Assembly (NCBI RefSeq): GCF_010998615.1
Contig: NZ_JAAEAH010000031.1
Span: 27,530-91,529 of the forward strand
Reading direction: 5' to 3'
Origin: Myxococcus sp. CA023
GTDB lineage: Bacteria; Myxococcota; Myxococcia; Myxococcales; Myxococcaceae
DNA length: 64,000 bases
Positions 1-9,161 of this stretch are shown in pieces. Numbering within the stretch: position 1 is the first letter of the stretch; every line of letters starts with the position of its first letter. A model generated the notes under the pieces. The model had not been told where the DNA came from, searched no databases, and saw only the letters and a list, made by a program, of their open reading frames with translations. The position numbers and the translations under genes are program-made.

Positions 1-33
1 ACGACGCGCCGCAACGTCGACGGACGCGAGCAC

Positions 34-49
34 TGGCACGCGCGCTGCT
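34..49 (+). promoter_or_regulatory. sigma-54-type promoter candidate
   Basis: TGGCAC at 34-39 and CTGCT at 45-49 fit the -24/-12 consensus TGGCAC-N5-TTGCW with one mismatch. GG (35-36) and GC (47-48) are ten bases apart, as required. It lies about 40 bases before the GTG start at 90. No activator gene is visible because the window begins here. Confidence 0.6.
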
Positions 50-89
50 CTGGGGTGGCCCGTTCACCCAACCTCCCAAGGAGAGCGCA

Positions 90-1609
<1,520 letters not shown>

Positions 1610-1610
<1 letters not shown>

Positions 1611-2047
1611 TGAGTGGCGCCGGTGCCGGCCCCGGCACGGGCGGACAGGACGGCGCCACGGTGGTGGCCCGGGTGGACGTGACGCCCGAGGCCGCCGCCG
1701 TCATCCGTCAGCTCCGCGCCACGCACGGGCCCTTGATGTTCCATCAGTCGGGAGGCTGCTGCGACGGCAGCGCGCCCATGTGCTACCCCGTGGGGGACTT
1801 CCGCGTGGGCCAGCGAGACGTCTTCCTGGGCGAGCTGGAGGGCTGCCCCGTCTACATTGGCGGCGCGCAGTTCGAGTACTGGCAGCACACGCACCTCACC
1901 CTGGACGTGGTGAAGGGGCGGGGCGCCGGCTTCAGCCTGGAGTCCCCGCTGGGCGTGCGCTTCCTCACCCGCAGCCGCGTCTTCACGGACGAGGAATACG
2001 AACGGATGAAGAACGCGCCGCCGCCCCGGCGTGGACCTCCGGAGTAG
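1610..2047 (+). CDS. DUF779 family protein
   Basis: A 145-residue protein of the DUF779 family, which is repeatedly found beside AcoD-like aldehyde dehydrogenases; its biochemical role is not established. Visible features are a Cys-rich segment GGCCDGSAPMC near residues 46-56 and an Asp/Gly/His-containing second half with QFEYWQHTHL, suggestive of a metal site (inference). The ATG at 1610 shares its A with the dehydrogenase stop, so translation is probably coupled. The frame is open further upstream (to 1451), but that would lie inside the dehydrogenase. Confidence 0.85.
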
Positions 2048-2122
2048 CCGTTCCGGCGTCAGCGCGTGGGGTGGGACGACGGGCTTCTCCCTGGACTTCA
2101 ACCCCATGCTCTGCGCGGGGCA

Positions 2123-2160
2123 GGGGCCCAGACCGCGCGGCGCATCGCGGCCTGGGCTCC
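2123..2160. terminator. imperfect hairpin between convergent genes
   Basis: GGGGCCCAG (2123-2131) pairs with CTGGGCTCC (2152-2160) with one mismatch, in the 128-base gap between the DUF779 gene and the converging methyltransferase gene. There is no clear T-run, so the terminator role is tentative. Confidence 0.3.
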
Positions 2161-2175
2161 TCGCGCGATCGCTGC

Positions 2176-3069
2176 TCAGGCGGGCGCGGAGCCGTTCCTC
2201 TCCACGCGGTGGTAGCTGGCCACGGTGAAGGACGCGGTGACGGTGAAGGGCTCGGGCAACATGTCCGCGCGCCGCCGCAGCTCCTCCGTGGAAGCATGGA
2301 ACGCGCTGGGCCCCATGGCCGCGATGTGGAACGCGTCGTCGCGCGTCAGCCGCAATGTCAGCTCCAGCGATTCCTGGACGCCTGGCTCGAACGTGGTCCG
2401 CAGCCGTGTGTGGAGCCGCTCCTCCTTTCGCGCGTCGACGCTCAGCAGCCCCATGGGTTGGATGAGCTGTGTCAGGTGCTGGTCCGTGGGTGTCACGATG
2501 AGCAGTGCGCCTCGGCGATTCAGGACGCGGTGGAACTCTGGGGCGTTGCGAGGAGCGAAGATGCTGAGCGCCAGTGCAACGCTGTGATTCCGGAGGGGCA
2601 ACGTCCGCTCGCCGTCCGCGATGAGGGCACCCGCACGGGCGTGGGCCCTGGCGGCCCGCCGGGCAGCGAAGCGGGAGATATCGATGGCGAGCCCCGTCAG
2701 CGCGGGGCACCGGTCGAGTACACGGGCCAGGTAGTGCCCGGTACCCGCTCCCACATCGAGCACGCAGCCCGCTGTCGCATCGGCGCCGGTGAGCCGCGCG
2801 GCATGCTCCGCCAATAGCGCGGCCAACGGTTCGTAGTGGCCTCGCGCGAGGAATGCCCCTCGCGCGGCGACCATCGACTGGGTGTCGGCATTGCCCGGGG
2901 CCCGGTGGCCCGGCAGGAGGTTGACATAGCCCTGCCTGGCGACGTCGAAGCCATGGCGCGCCACACAGCGCAGCGCCGTTGCTTCCTGGCGAAGCGGTGA
3001 CTGGCAGATGGGACAGCAGAGCAGTGGAAGAAGGGGCGGCGGAAAGCGGGGCGAAGCGGACGCTGACAT
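2176..3069 (-). CDS. rlmA: RlmA-like 23S rRNA (guanine-N1)-methyltransferase
   Basis: A 297-residue SAM-dependent methyltransferase. The N-terminus has the zinc-ribbon pattern of the RlmA/RrmA family (CPICQ then LRCVARHGFD), followed by the family signature DVARQGYVNLLPG and a loop GNADTQSMVAARGAFLARGHYEPL. Motif I, VLDVGAGTGHYLARVL, binds SAM near residues 104-119. Members methylate a guanine in helix 35 of 23S rRNA (G745 or G748). Length fits the family. The gene stands alone, with about 400 bases of non-coding DNA upstream. The exact guanine modified cannot be told from sequence. Confidence 0.87.
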   Translation of the reverse strand: MSASASPRFPPPLLPLLCCPICQSPLRQEATALRCVARHGFDVARQGYVNLLPGHRAPGNADTQSMVAARGAFLARGHYEPLAALLAEHAARLTGADATAGCVLDVGAGTGHYLARVLDRCPALTGLAIDISRFAARRAARAHARAGALIADGERTLPLRNHSVALALSIFAPRNAPEFHRVLNRRGALLIVTPTDQHLTQLIQPMGLLSVDARKEERLHTRLRTTFEPGVQESLELTLRLTRDDAFHIAAMGPSAFHASTEELRRRADMLPEPFTVTASFTVASYHRVERNGSAPA

Positions 3070-3479
3070 GCGGAAAGGGCTCCAGAGGCTCGTGGCGGCG
3101 CATGGCCGGGAACGAGTCGCGGGAGGCCCTCAGGCGCGGGGTGTCAGGACCCTGGCAGGAGCGCTCGGCAGCCCGCACGCGCGTGGAAGCCGCACACGCA
3201 TGACGGAGGTTCGTCACGCACGGTGCTCACGCCAGGCGAGGCCGTGGCTCAGGAACAGGAGCGCGGCACATCGCGCCCGGGCCTTCCGCGACGCGGAAAG
3301 CGGGCACGAAGGCAGCAAAGAGACCGGGGAGGCCCTACCAGGGCACACATCGCCTGGAACGGACGCAGTGCTGCGGCGTCCGAACAGCGCGGAAGCAGTC
3401 CGCTTGCTGCCGCGCTCAGCCGCGCAGGCGGCGCAGGGACACGGGGGCCAGGTGCCGACAGGAATCCATGGCGAGGAGC
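3070..3479. other. 410-base gap without a recognisable gene
   Basis: Upstream of the methyltransferase and downstream of the 114-residue hypothetical gene. Open frames run through on both strands, but only as a by-product of GC-rich sequence: the translations are rich in Arg, Pro, Ala and Gly and lack any motif. I see no clear promoter, RNA or repeat. Confidence 0.6.
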
Positions 3480-3824
3480 CTATGCCGCTTCGTCGAACAC
3501 TTCCAGCGCGTCACGCACGCCGGGCAGCGCGGTGAGCAGCTCGAATTCGTCGGACTGGAGCATGGAGACGCGGCGGCCGGAGAGGCGCTCCATGAGGAGC
3601 TCGATGCGGTGTTCGCCCTTCCCAGTCGCGTGGCGGAAGATTCGCGCGCGGAAGCCCTCCGCGTGGCACGCGAGGATGTCCTTCTGGAGGCTGCGCAGCC
3701 GTCGGACGACCTTCAGCGCCGCTCGCCCCTCGGGGGTCTCGAACGTGTGGAAGTGCCGGTTCCGCGACAGCGGCTTGCTGGGGTCATGGAGCCTCTCCAC
3801 GAGGCGCCGAACGAATGGGTCCAT
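3480..3824 (-). CDS. hypothetical protein, 114 residues
   Basis: I do not recognise this protein. It is charged, soluble and probably alpha/beta, beginning MDPFVRRLVERLHDPSKPLSRNRHF with no signal peptide or membrane segment. Arg and Lys are abundant in the middle (ALKVVRRLRSLQKD) and there is a single Cys. The ATG at 3824 is preferred because further upstream the frame runs over the start of the divergent TPR lipoprotein gene. A regulatory or nucleic-acid-linked role is possible but not supported by any motif. Confidence 0.65.
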   Translation of the reverse strand: MDPFVRRLVERLHDPSKPLSRNRHFHTFETPEGRAALKVVRRLRSLQKDILACHAEGFRARIFRHATGKGEHRIELLMERLSGRRVSMLQSDEFELLTALPGVRDALEVFDEAA

Positions 3825-3864
3825 CGACGAAGGAGGATAACATCCGGTACCCTGCGCCTCAGCG

Positions 3865-5190
3865 ATGCACCGTCTTTTTCGAATCAGACCGTGGACCCTG
3901 GCGCTCCTTCCGCTGCTTGCTTGCAAAGAGCCGGAAGTTGCCGCCGCGGAGAACCAGGCCAAGCGGGCCCAGGCAGCATTGACCGAGGCCCGCGGCCACC
4001 TGTCCAGTGGACAGGCCAACGCCGCGCTTGCCGCACTGAGCAGGGCCGCCACCGCGGCGCCTGACAGTCCGGAGCCGCACCTGCTCATGGCGCAGGCCCA
4101 CCGCATGGCGGGCAACGAGGGCGCCGCCATCCTGGCCTTGAAGCAGGCCGCCTCCATGTCGCCGGGCTCGGACCCCACCATCCAGCGCCAGCTGGCCGAC
4201 ATCTACCTCCAGCAGGGCCTCACCAAGGACGCGCTCGCGGCGCTCATCAGCATGCGGGATGCGGGAAACCTGCCGGACGCGGACGTGCTGCGGCTGGCCC
4301 GAATCCAGGCGCGTGAGGGCATGATTGATGCCGCCTTCAAGACGCTGGAGAACATCCTGCGGGAGAACCCGGACGACGCCGAGGCCAAGTCCGTCGAGGC
4401 CGAGGTGCTCTGGCTCAAGGGCGACGAGCTCCTGGCCGCCAACCTCATGGACCGGCTCCTCAACCAGGACCCGGCGCTGGCCTCCGCGCGGCTGCTGCGC
4501 GCGCGCTACTTCCTGGTCAGCGGCTTCCCGGACCTGGCCGAGTCAGACCTGAACGCCGTGAAGGGCGCTGACGCGGAGCGGCCGGAGGTGGTGACGCTGC
4601 GCGCACGGGTGCTGCTGGCCCTGGGCCGGGCCGCGGACGCGGAGGAGGCCCTGCGCGGGCTGGTGGAGGCGCAGCCGCAGAACGCCGACGCGCTGGCGTG
4701 GCTGGCGGAGACGGTGCGGGTGCAGGGCCGCCGCGCGGATGCGCAGTCCCTGGTGGACCAGGCGCTCCAGCTCAACCCGCGGCTGGCCCGGGCGCAGTAC
4801 GTGCGCGGGCGCTCCCTGGAGGAGCAAGGGGACCGCCGCGGCGCGGAGGAGGCCTACCGCTTCGCGCTGTCCGCGGAGCCCCGCTTCGCGCCCGTTCACG
4901 CCCGGATGTGGCGCATCCACTTGAATGCGGACCGCATCACGGACGCGGAGACGTCGCTGGAGCTGCTGCTCAGCATGAGCGAGGCCACCATCGAGGAGAA
5001 GGCCCAGCTCGCCGCCCTCTATGCGCGGATGCAGACGAAGGTGACGCAGGGCCTCAAGCTCATCGACGAGGCCCTGAAGCGGGAGCCGGAGAACCCGGAC
5101 TACCTCCGCACCCAGAAGGCGCTCAACACGCTGCTGCCGAAGCCCAAGAAGAAGTCCTCGGGCCCGATCATCATCCGCGGCCGCCGCTGA
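3865..5190 (+). CDS. TPR-repeat lipoprotein
   Basis: A 441-residue protein starting with a lipoprotein signal: MHRLFRIRPW, a short hydrophobic stretch, then LLAC with Cys20 as the lipidated residue. The rest is about ten tetratricopeptide-like helical repeats, from ALTEARGHLSSGQANAALAALSRAA to the last near residue 425, with typical Ala/Gly/Leu spacing. It ends in a basic tail (PKPKKKSSGP...RGRR). TPR lipoproteins act as periplasmic or outer-membrane scaffolds; the partner is unknown. Its last 20 bases overlap the end of the convergent M16 peptidase gene. Confidence 0.82.
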   Translation: MHRLFRIRPWTLALLPLLACKEPEVAAAENQAKRAQAALTEARGHLSSGQANAALAALSRAATAAPDSPEPHLLMAQAHRMAGNEGAAILALKQAASMSPGSDPTIQRQLADIYLQQGLTKDALAALISMRDAGNLPDADVLRLARIQAREGMIDAAFKTLENILRENPDDAEAKSVEAEVLWLKGDELLAANLMDRLLNQDPALASARLLRARYFLVSGFPDLAESDLNAVKGADAERPEVVTLRARVLLALGRAADAEEALRGLVEAQPQNADALAWLAETVRVQGRRADAQSLVDQALQLNPRLARAQYVRGRSLEEQGDRRGAEEAYRFALSAEPRFAPVHARMWRIHLNADRITDAETSLELLLSMSEATIEEKAQLAALYARMQTKVTQGLKLIDEALKREPENPDYLRTQKALNTLLPKPKKKSSGPIIIRGRR

Positions 5191-6502
5191 CCACCGCCCG
5201 CGGCGCGGCCTCCGGTCCGGGAAGGCCGGGGGCATCCGCCACCACGCGCTCCAGGGCCTTGAGTCCCTTGCGCTGGCCCACCGCCACCACCGTGAGGTTC
5301 TCCCGGTTGAAGTAGCGCCGGGCCACCTCGCGCACGCGCGCGGCGGACTGCGAGTCCACCAGGTCGGCGCGGTGACCAAACGACTCCGGCGTGCGGAACA
5401 GCTCCGTGCCGCCGAACCAGCCGGACAGCTCGCCCGGCGAGTCCTGGGAGAACTCCAGCAGCATGCGGTGCCGGCGCTTGGCGCGCGCCAGCTCCTCTTC
5501 GCCCACCTCGTTCTCACAGAGCGTGGACAGCACGCGGAAGGCCTCGGTGATGACCGTTGCGGCCTTCTCCGGCGCGCTGGCGGCCTCAATCTCGAGGAGC
5601 CCCGCGTCGTGGTACGCGTCCAGCGACGCGCTCACGGAGTACGCTAGGCCGCGCTTCTCCACGATTTCGAACGGCAGCCGCGACGACAGGCCGTCATCCA
5701 ACACGCGGCGGATGATCTGCAGCGCGGGGTAGTCCTCGTGCTGCTCGGGGACGCCGCGGAAGTTGAGGCGGAACTCCGTCTGCGACTCGTCATGGCTGAC
5801 GAAGTGCAGGCGCGGGCCGGGCGGAGTGAGGGGCGGCGGCGCCTCGACGCTGGACGGGCCGCGCGGGAGCCGGGCGAAGGCTCGCTCGGTCATCTCCAGG
5901 ACTTCCGAGTGCTTCACCCGGCCGGCGGCGGTGACGACGATGTTCCCCGCGACGTAGTGCTGGGCGAAGTGCTCCAGAATCTGCGGGTGCGTCATGTTCG
6001 TGACGGACTCGCGCGTGCCGGCGATCTTCAGGGCCAGCGGGTGTCCGGGGAAGAGCAGGTGCTTGGACAGGTTGTCCAGGTCGATGTCCCGGCCCTTCTC
6101 GTCCACCTCGTCGAGCATCTCCTCGAGGATGATCTGCCGCTCCACCTCCATGTCGGTGAGGCGGGGACGGGTGAGCATGTCGCCGATGATGTCCAGGCCC
6201 ACGCGCAGGTGCGCGGGGTGGATGGGCGTGTAGTAGTACCCGTGGTCCCGGGTGGTGACGCCGTTGAGGTTGCCGCCGACCTCTTCCACCGCCGCGTTCA
6301 TCTTCACGGTGTCCGGCCAGCCCTCGCTGCCGCGGAAGAAGAGGTGCTCCAGGTAGTGGCTGACGCCATTGCTGACGAGCGTCTCGTGGCGGCTGCCCGT
6401 CCGCACGTAGACGGCGAGCAGGGCGGTGTGGAGGTGGGGCGTCTCGATAGTGACGACGCGCAGCCCGGAGGGCAGCACGTCCCGGTACGTAGTGAAGCTC
6501 AT
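5171..6502 (-). CDS. M16 family zinc peptidase
   Basis: A 443-residue member of the pitrilysin/processing-peptidase family. The inverted zinc motif HYLEH sits at residues 49-53 (His49, Glu52, His53), and the downstream acidic segment QIILEEMLDE supplies the usual third ligand. Two M16 halves can be followed, with the second-domain signature RGLAYSVSASLDAY. There is no signal peptide, so a cytoplasmic role or non-classical export is likely. The start codon overlaps the stop of the histidine kinase gene by four bases, so the two are probably coupled; whether the peptidase acts in that pathway is not known. Confidence 0.9.
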   Translation of the reverse strand: MSFTTYRDVLPSGLRVVTIETPHLHTALLAVYVRTGSRHETLVSNGVSHYLEHLFFRGSEGWPDTVKMNAAVEEVGGNLNGVTTRDHGYYYTPIHPAHLRVGLDIIGDMLTRPRLTDMEVERQIILEEMLDEVDEKGRDIDLDNLSKHLLFPGHPLALKIAGTRESVTNMTHPQILEHFAQHYVAGNIVVTAAGRVKHSEVLEMTERAFARLPRGPSSVEAPPPLTPPGPRLHFVSHDESQTEFRLNFRGVPEQHEDYPALQIIRRVLDDGLSSRLPFEIVEKRGLAYSVSASLDAYHDAGLLEIEAASAPEKAATVITEAFRVLSTLCENEVGEEELARAKRRHRMLLEFSQDSPGELSGWFGGTELFRTPESFGHRADLVDSQSAARVREVARRYFNRENLTVVAVGQRKGLKALERVVADAPGLPGPEAAPRAVVSGGRG

Positions 6503-8046
6503 GCGCGAGGAAGCCTTAACACGAAGGCCGTCCCCTGGCCGGGAATACTCTGGCAGGAGAGCGAGCCACCGTGCACCTGGAGGATTTGCTGACTGACGGC
6601 CAGGCCCAGGCCCGTGCCCCCCTCCTTGGTGGTGAAGAAGGGCTCGAAGAGGTGCTGTCGGATATCCTCCGTCATGCCCTGTCCGGTATCGCGCACCGTG
6701 ACTTCCACGGCGTCCTCCGCCGGACGGGTGATGATGGTGAGGCGGCCGCCGGACGGCATGGCCTCGCGGCTGTTTCGCAGCAGGTTGAGGAAGACCTGCC
6801 GCAACTGGCCTTCGTCGGCGAGCACGTGCGGGGTATCCAGGGCGAAGTCGCGCACCACTTCCACGCCGGCGCGCTCCAACTCCTCGCGGGTGAAGTCGAG
6901 CACGGTGTCCAGCACGGCGGTGACGTCGCGCGGGTCCAGGTCGGGCCGGGGCGGGCGGGCCATGCGCAGGTACTGCTCGGTGACATCCGCCAGGCGGTCC
7001 ACCTCCTGGGTGACGGCGGAGATGAGGTCCTTCACCTCGGCCGCGTCCTCGGGGGTCGCGAAGCGGGCGGCTTCGAACCCGTCCTGGAGCAACTCCACGT
7101 TGAGGCCAATGGAGGACAGGGGGTTGCGCACCTCGTGGACGATTTGCGCGGAGATGCGGCCCACGGCGGCCAGTTGCTCCGCGCGCATGAGGGCCTCGGC
7201 CTGGGCCTTGAGCTGGGCCTCGCGCGCCTGGAGCGAGCGGGCCATCTGGTCGAACTCCCGGGCCAGGACGGCCACCTCGTCGTCGCCGCGCACGCCTAAC
7301 TGAGCGTTGTAGTCACCGCGGCCGATGCGGGACACGCCGCGGATGAGGTTGCGCATGGGGCGCAGCGTGCGGGCGGACCAGGCGGTGGCGCCCACGCCCA
7401 CGGCGATGGCGGCCACGGAGAAGCCGATGATGAAGAGGCCGGTGGTGCGCTCGCGCTCCTCGGCGCCGTCCACGCGCTCGCGGATGCGGTTGGACAGGGC
7501 GGCGCGCAGCACGCGAATCTCGCGGCCGATGGAGTTCTCCTCCTGCCGCAGCGCGGCGGTGGCGACGGCGACCTGTTCCCGGTCCGGATTCTCCGTGGAC
7601 AGGACGGCGAAGACGGCCTCCGCGGCGCGGCCGTAGTCGCGGTAGCGGGTCTGGAGCTCGCCGAAGCGGTCCTCCAGGCCCCGGATGAAGGGCCCCTCGC
7701 TGTCGGGGGCGGAGGCCAGCACCTCATGCGCCTTGGCCTGGGCGGCGGCGAGCCGCTGGGTCATGAGGGGTGAGTTGTAGGTCCGGGCCAGCCGGATGAA
7801 GGCGCGGCGGATTTCGACGTTGCCCTCTTGAATCAGGCGCTCGGTGTCCTTCTCCTGGGTGGCGTGGAAGGTCTCCAGCTCCGCGGCGTCCTGGGAGAGC
7901 TGGAGGTAGCCCTGGCTCACCAGCCGGATCTCCAGCCGGTTGCGGTGGAGCTCCGTCACGCTGAACAGGGACACCAGCCCGAAGGTGCCGAGCACCACGG
8001 CGTAGCCCAGGAAGATGCGTGTCGCGAGGGAGAGCTTCACGGGCAT
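6499..8046 (-). CDS. membrane sensor histidine kinase with HAMP domain
   Basis: A 515-residue sensor. Two membrane segments (about residues 9-29 and 198-220) flank a mostly helical periplasmic domain rich in Glu, Arg and Ala. A HAMP linker follows (LRPMRNLIRGVSRIGRGDY). The phosphoacceptor helix contains QIVHEVRNPLSSIG. The ATPase core has an N box (LRQVFLNLLRNSREA), G1 (DTGQGM), F (LFEPFFTTK) and G2 (GGTGLGLAVSQQI). No response regulator is adjacent, a common situation in myxobacteria. It precedes and overlaps the M16 peptidase gene. The sensed signal is unknown. Confidence 0.93.
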   Translation of the reverse strand: MPVKLSLATRIFLGYAVVLGTFGLVSLFSVTELHRNRLEIRLVSQGYLQLSQDAAELETFHATQEKDTERLIQEGNVEIRRAFIRLARTYNSPLMTQRLAAAQAKAHEVLASAPDSEGPFIRGLEDRFGELQTRYRDYGRAAEAVFAVLSTENPDREQVAVATAALRQEENSIGREIRVLRAALSNRIRERVDGAEERERTTGLFIIGFSVAAIAVGVGATAWSARTLRPMRNLIRGVSRIGRGDYNAQLGVRGDDEVAVLAREFDQMARSLQAREAQLKAQAEALMRAEQLAAVGRISAQIVHEVRNPLSSIGLNVELLQDGFEAARFATPEDAAEVKDLISAVTQEVDRLADVTEQYLRMARPPRPDLDPRDVTAVLDTVLDFTREELERAGVEVVRDFALDTPHVLADEGQLRQVFLNLLRNSREAMPSGGRLTIITRPAEDAVEVTVRDTGQGMTEDIRQHLFEPFFTTKEGGTGLGLAVSQQILQVHGGSLSCQSIPGQGTAFVLRLPRA

Positions 8047-8576
8047 TCCTCGCTACGTGGCGGGCCGTCCAACCGCAAGTCTCGTCTCCAGGGGGCGCAG
8101 GCGCCTGCTCGGGGGCCGCCGAGGGGGAGGGGCTACCTCCAGTGGGTCTCAGCGTACTCCAGGGGGCGCATCCCGACACGTCTCGACTGCGCTGACTCGG
8201 TCTTCCAGGACCCAGGGCTCGGGAAGGTCAAGAGCTTGGTTTGTGCGAGACCTTGTCCACCGGGACGTCGGACTGGTTTCTCGGCGCAAACTCCAAACAG
8301 ATGGCGTGTGGATTTGTATGGACGATTGCAGAAGTGGTGGAAATTTTAATGTTGTATGGGGTTTTGTTTGGCTTTCTGGCGGGTGTCAAGGTGTTTGTGT
8401 CTGTCTTCTGGTTGGTTCTTGTTTGGAGGGTGGTTTGAGTTGTTTGATGTGGATCGTGCTATGTCGTGTCTGGGATCTCCGGTTGGAGCAAATTGCCGCA
8501 TCCTCTGTCACGACAACTATGACCTGAAGGCAGATGGCGACGGGTCGTCAAACTGGCTTCTGGCGGCGGAAGCTTG
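8047..8576. other. 530-base intergenic region with a T/G-rich stretch
   Basis: Between the start of the kinase gene (minus strand) and the small lipoprotein gene (plus strand). From about 8330 to 8470 the plus strand is strikingly rich in T and G and poor in C, unlike the rest of the window. Small frames here give hydrophobic translations that I treat as compositional. The region must hold promoters for both divergent genes, but I cannot assign boxes with confidence. Confidence 0.6.
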
Positions 8577-9041
8577 ATGGTGTTGCATATGGCGAAGCTC
8601 AGGGGTTTTGTTGGAGCGGCGGTGCTGGTGATGCTGTCCGCGTGCGGTCCTGCGGAAGAGCAGCTTTCTGGCGATGGTGAACTCTCCTCAAGCAGCATTG
8701 AGTTGAGCTCCGTCATTCCGGTTCCCGATGCGGAGATGTTGCAGGCGCTGACGAGTTCATGCCAGCCTGCGAGCGAAGGGAACTGCATTGGCGCTGGCTA
8801 CCTGGCCTGTACTGACTGGTCTGCTCAATACGAGTGCGCACCGAAGACGGCTTGCGACCCGATGAACCCTATCTGCAAGACGCGCGTCGACGGGCAGTTG
8901 GTGACGACTGGTACCGAGTACCAGGATCGCAACAGCTATCGCGTGTGCTCCAATCCGCAGGGCGGAACCTGCACGGAGTACCGGTTTGATCGCGCTAGGA
9001 CGTGCGGGTGCGGTGGCGGGTATCCCGTCTCCGAGATCTGA
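8577..9041 (+). CDS. small Cys-rich lipoprotein, unknown function
   Basis: A protein of about 154 residues with a lipoprotein signal: a hydrophobic run followed by LSAC near residue 24, then an acidic Ser-rich linker. The mature part carries about ten cysteines (for example CQPASEGNC, CDPMNPIC, TCGCGGGYP), suggesting a disulfide-stabilised fold outside the cytoplasm. No known domain is recognised. ATG 8577 is chosen because GCGGAAG lies at good distance; TTG 8574 and ATG 8589 are alternatives. GC content is lower than in the neighbours. A strong terminator follows. Confidence 0.75.
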   Translation: MVLHMAKLRGFVGAAVLVMLSACGPAEEQLSGDGELSSSSIELSSVIPVPDAEMLQALTSSCQPASEGNCIGAGYLACTDWSAQYECAPKTACDPMNPICKTRVDGQLVTTGTEYQDRNSYRVCSNPQGGTCTEYRFDRARTCGCGGGYPVSEI

Positions 9042-9105
9042 GACGCGGCTCATCCGCGACGGGGAGGCGCTGGCGCCACTGTTCGCTTGATGCCCAGATA
9101 GCATT

Positions 9106-9141
9106 CGGCCCGGCCCCTCGTGTGAGGAGCCGGGCCGTTTT
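9106..9141 (+). terminator. intrinsic terminator
   Basis: CGGCCCGGC (9106-9114) pairs perfectly with GCCGGGCCG (9129-9137), with additional CCTC/GAGG pairing inside, followed by TTTT at 9138-9141. It ends the lipoprotein transcript and lies just before the end of the convergent efflux operon. Confidence 0.8.
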
Positions 9142-9161
9142 CCTTCCAGCGCCCGCGGGCC

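Noticed and set aside
1..89. End of an upstream gene
   Set aside because: No convincing coding frame in the first 89 bases; they look like promoter sequence for the dehydrogenase.
3223..3840. 205-codon plus-strand frame in the gap before the TPR lipoprotein
   Set aside because: Arg/Ser/Gly-rich, no ribosome site or domain, partly opposite the better supported 114-residue gene.
8241..8438. 65-codon hydrophobic frame in the T/G-rich stretch
   Set aside because: The hydrophobicity follows from T-rich codons (Phe, Leu, Val, Trp); there is no convincing ribosome site.
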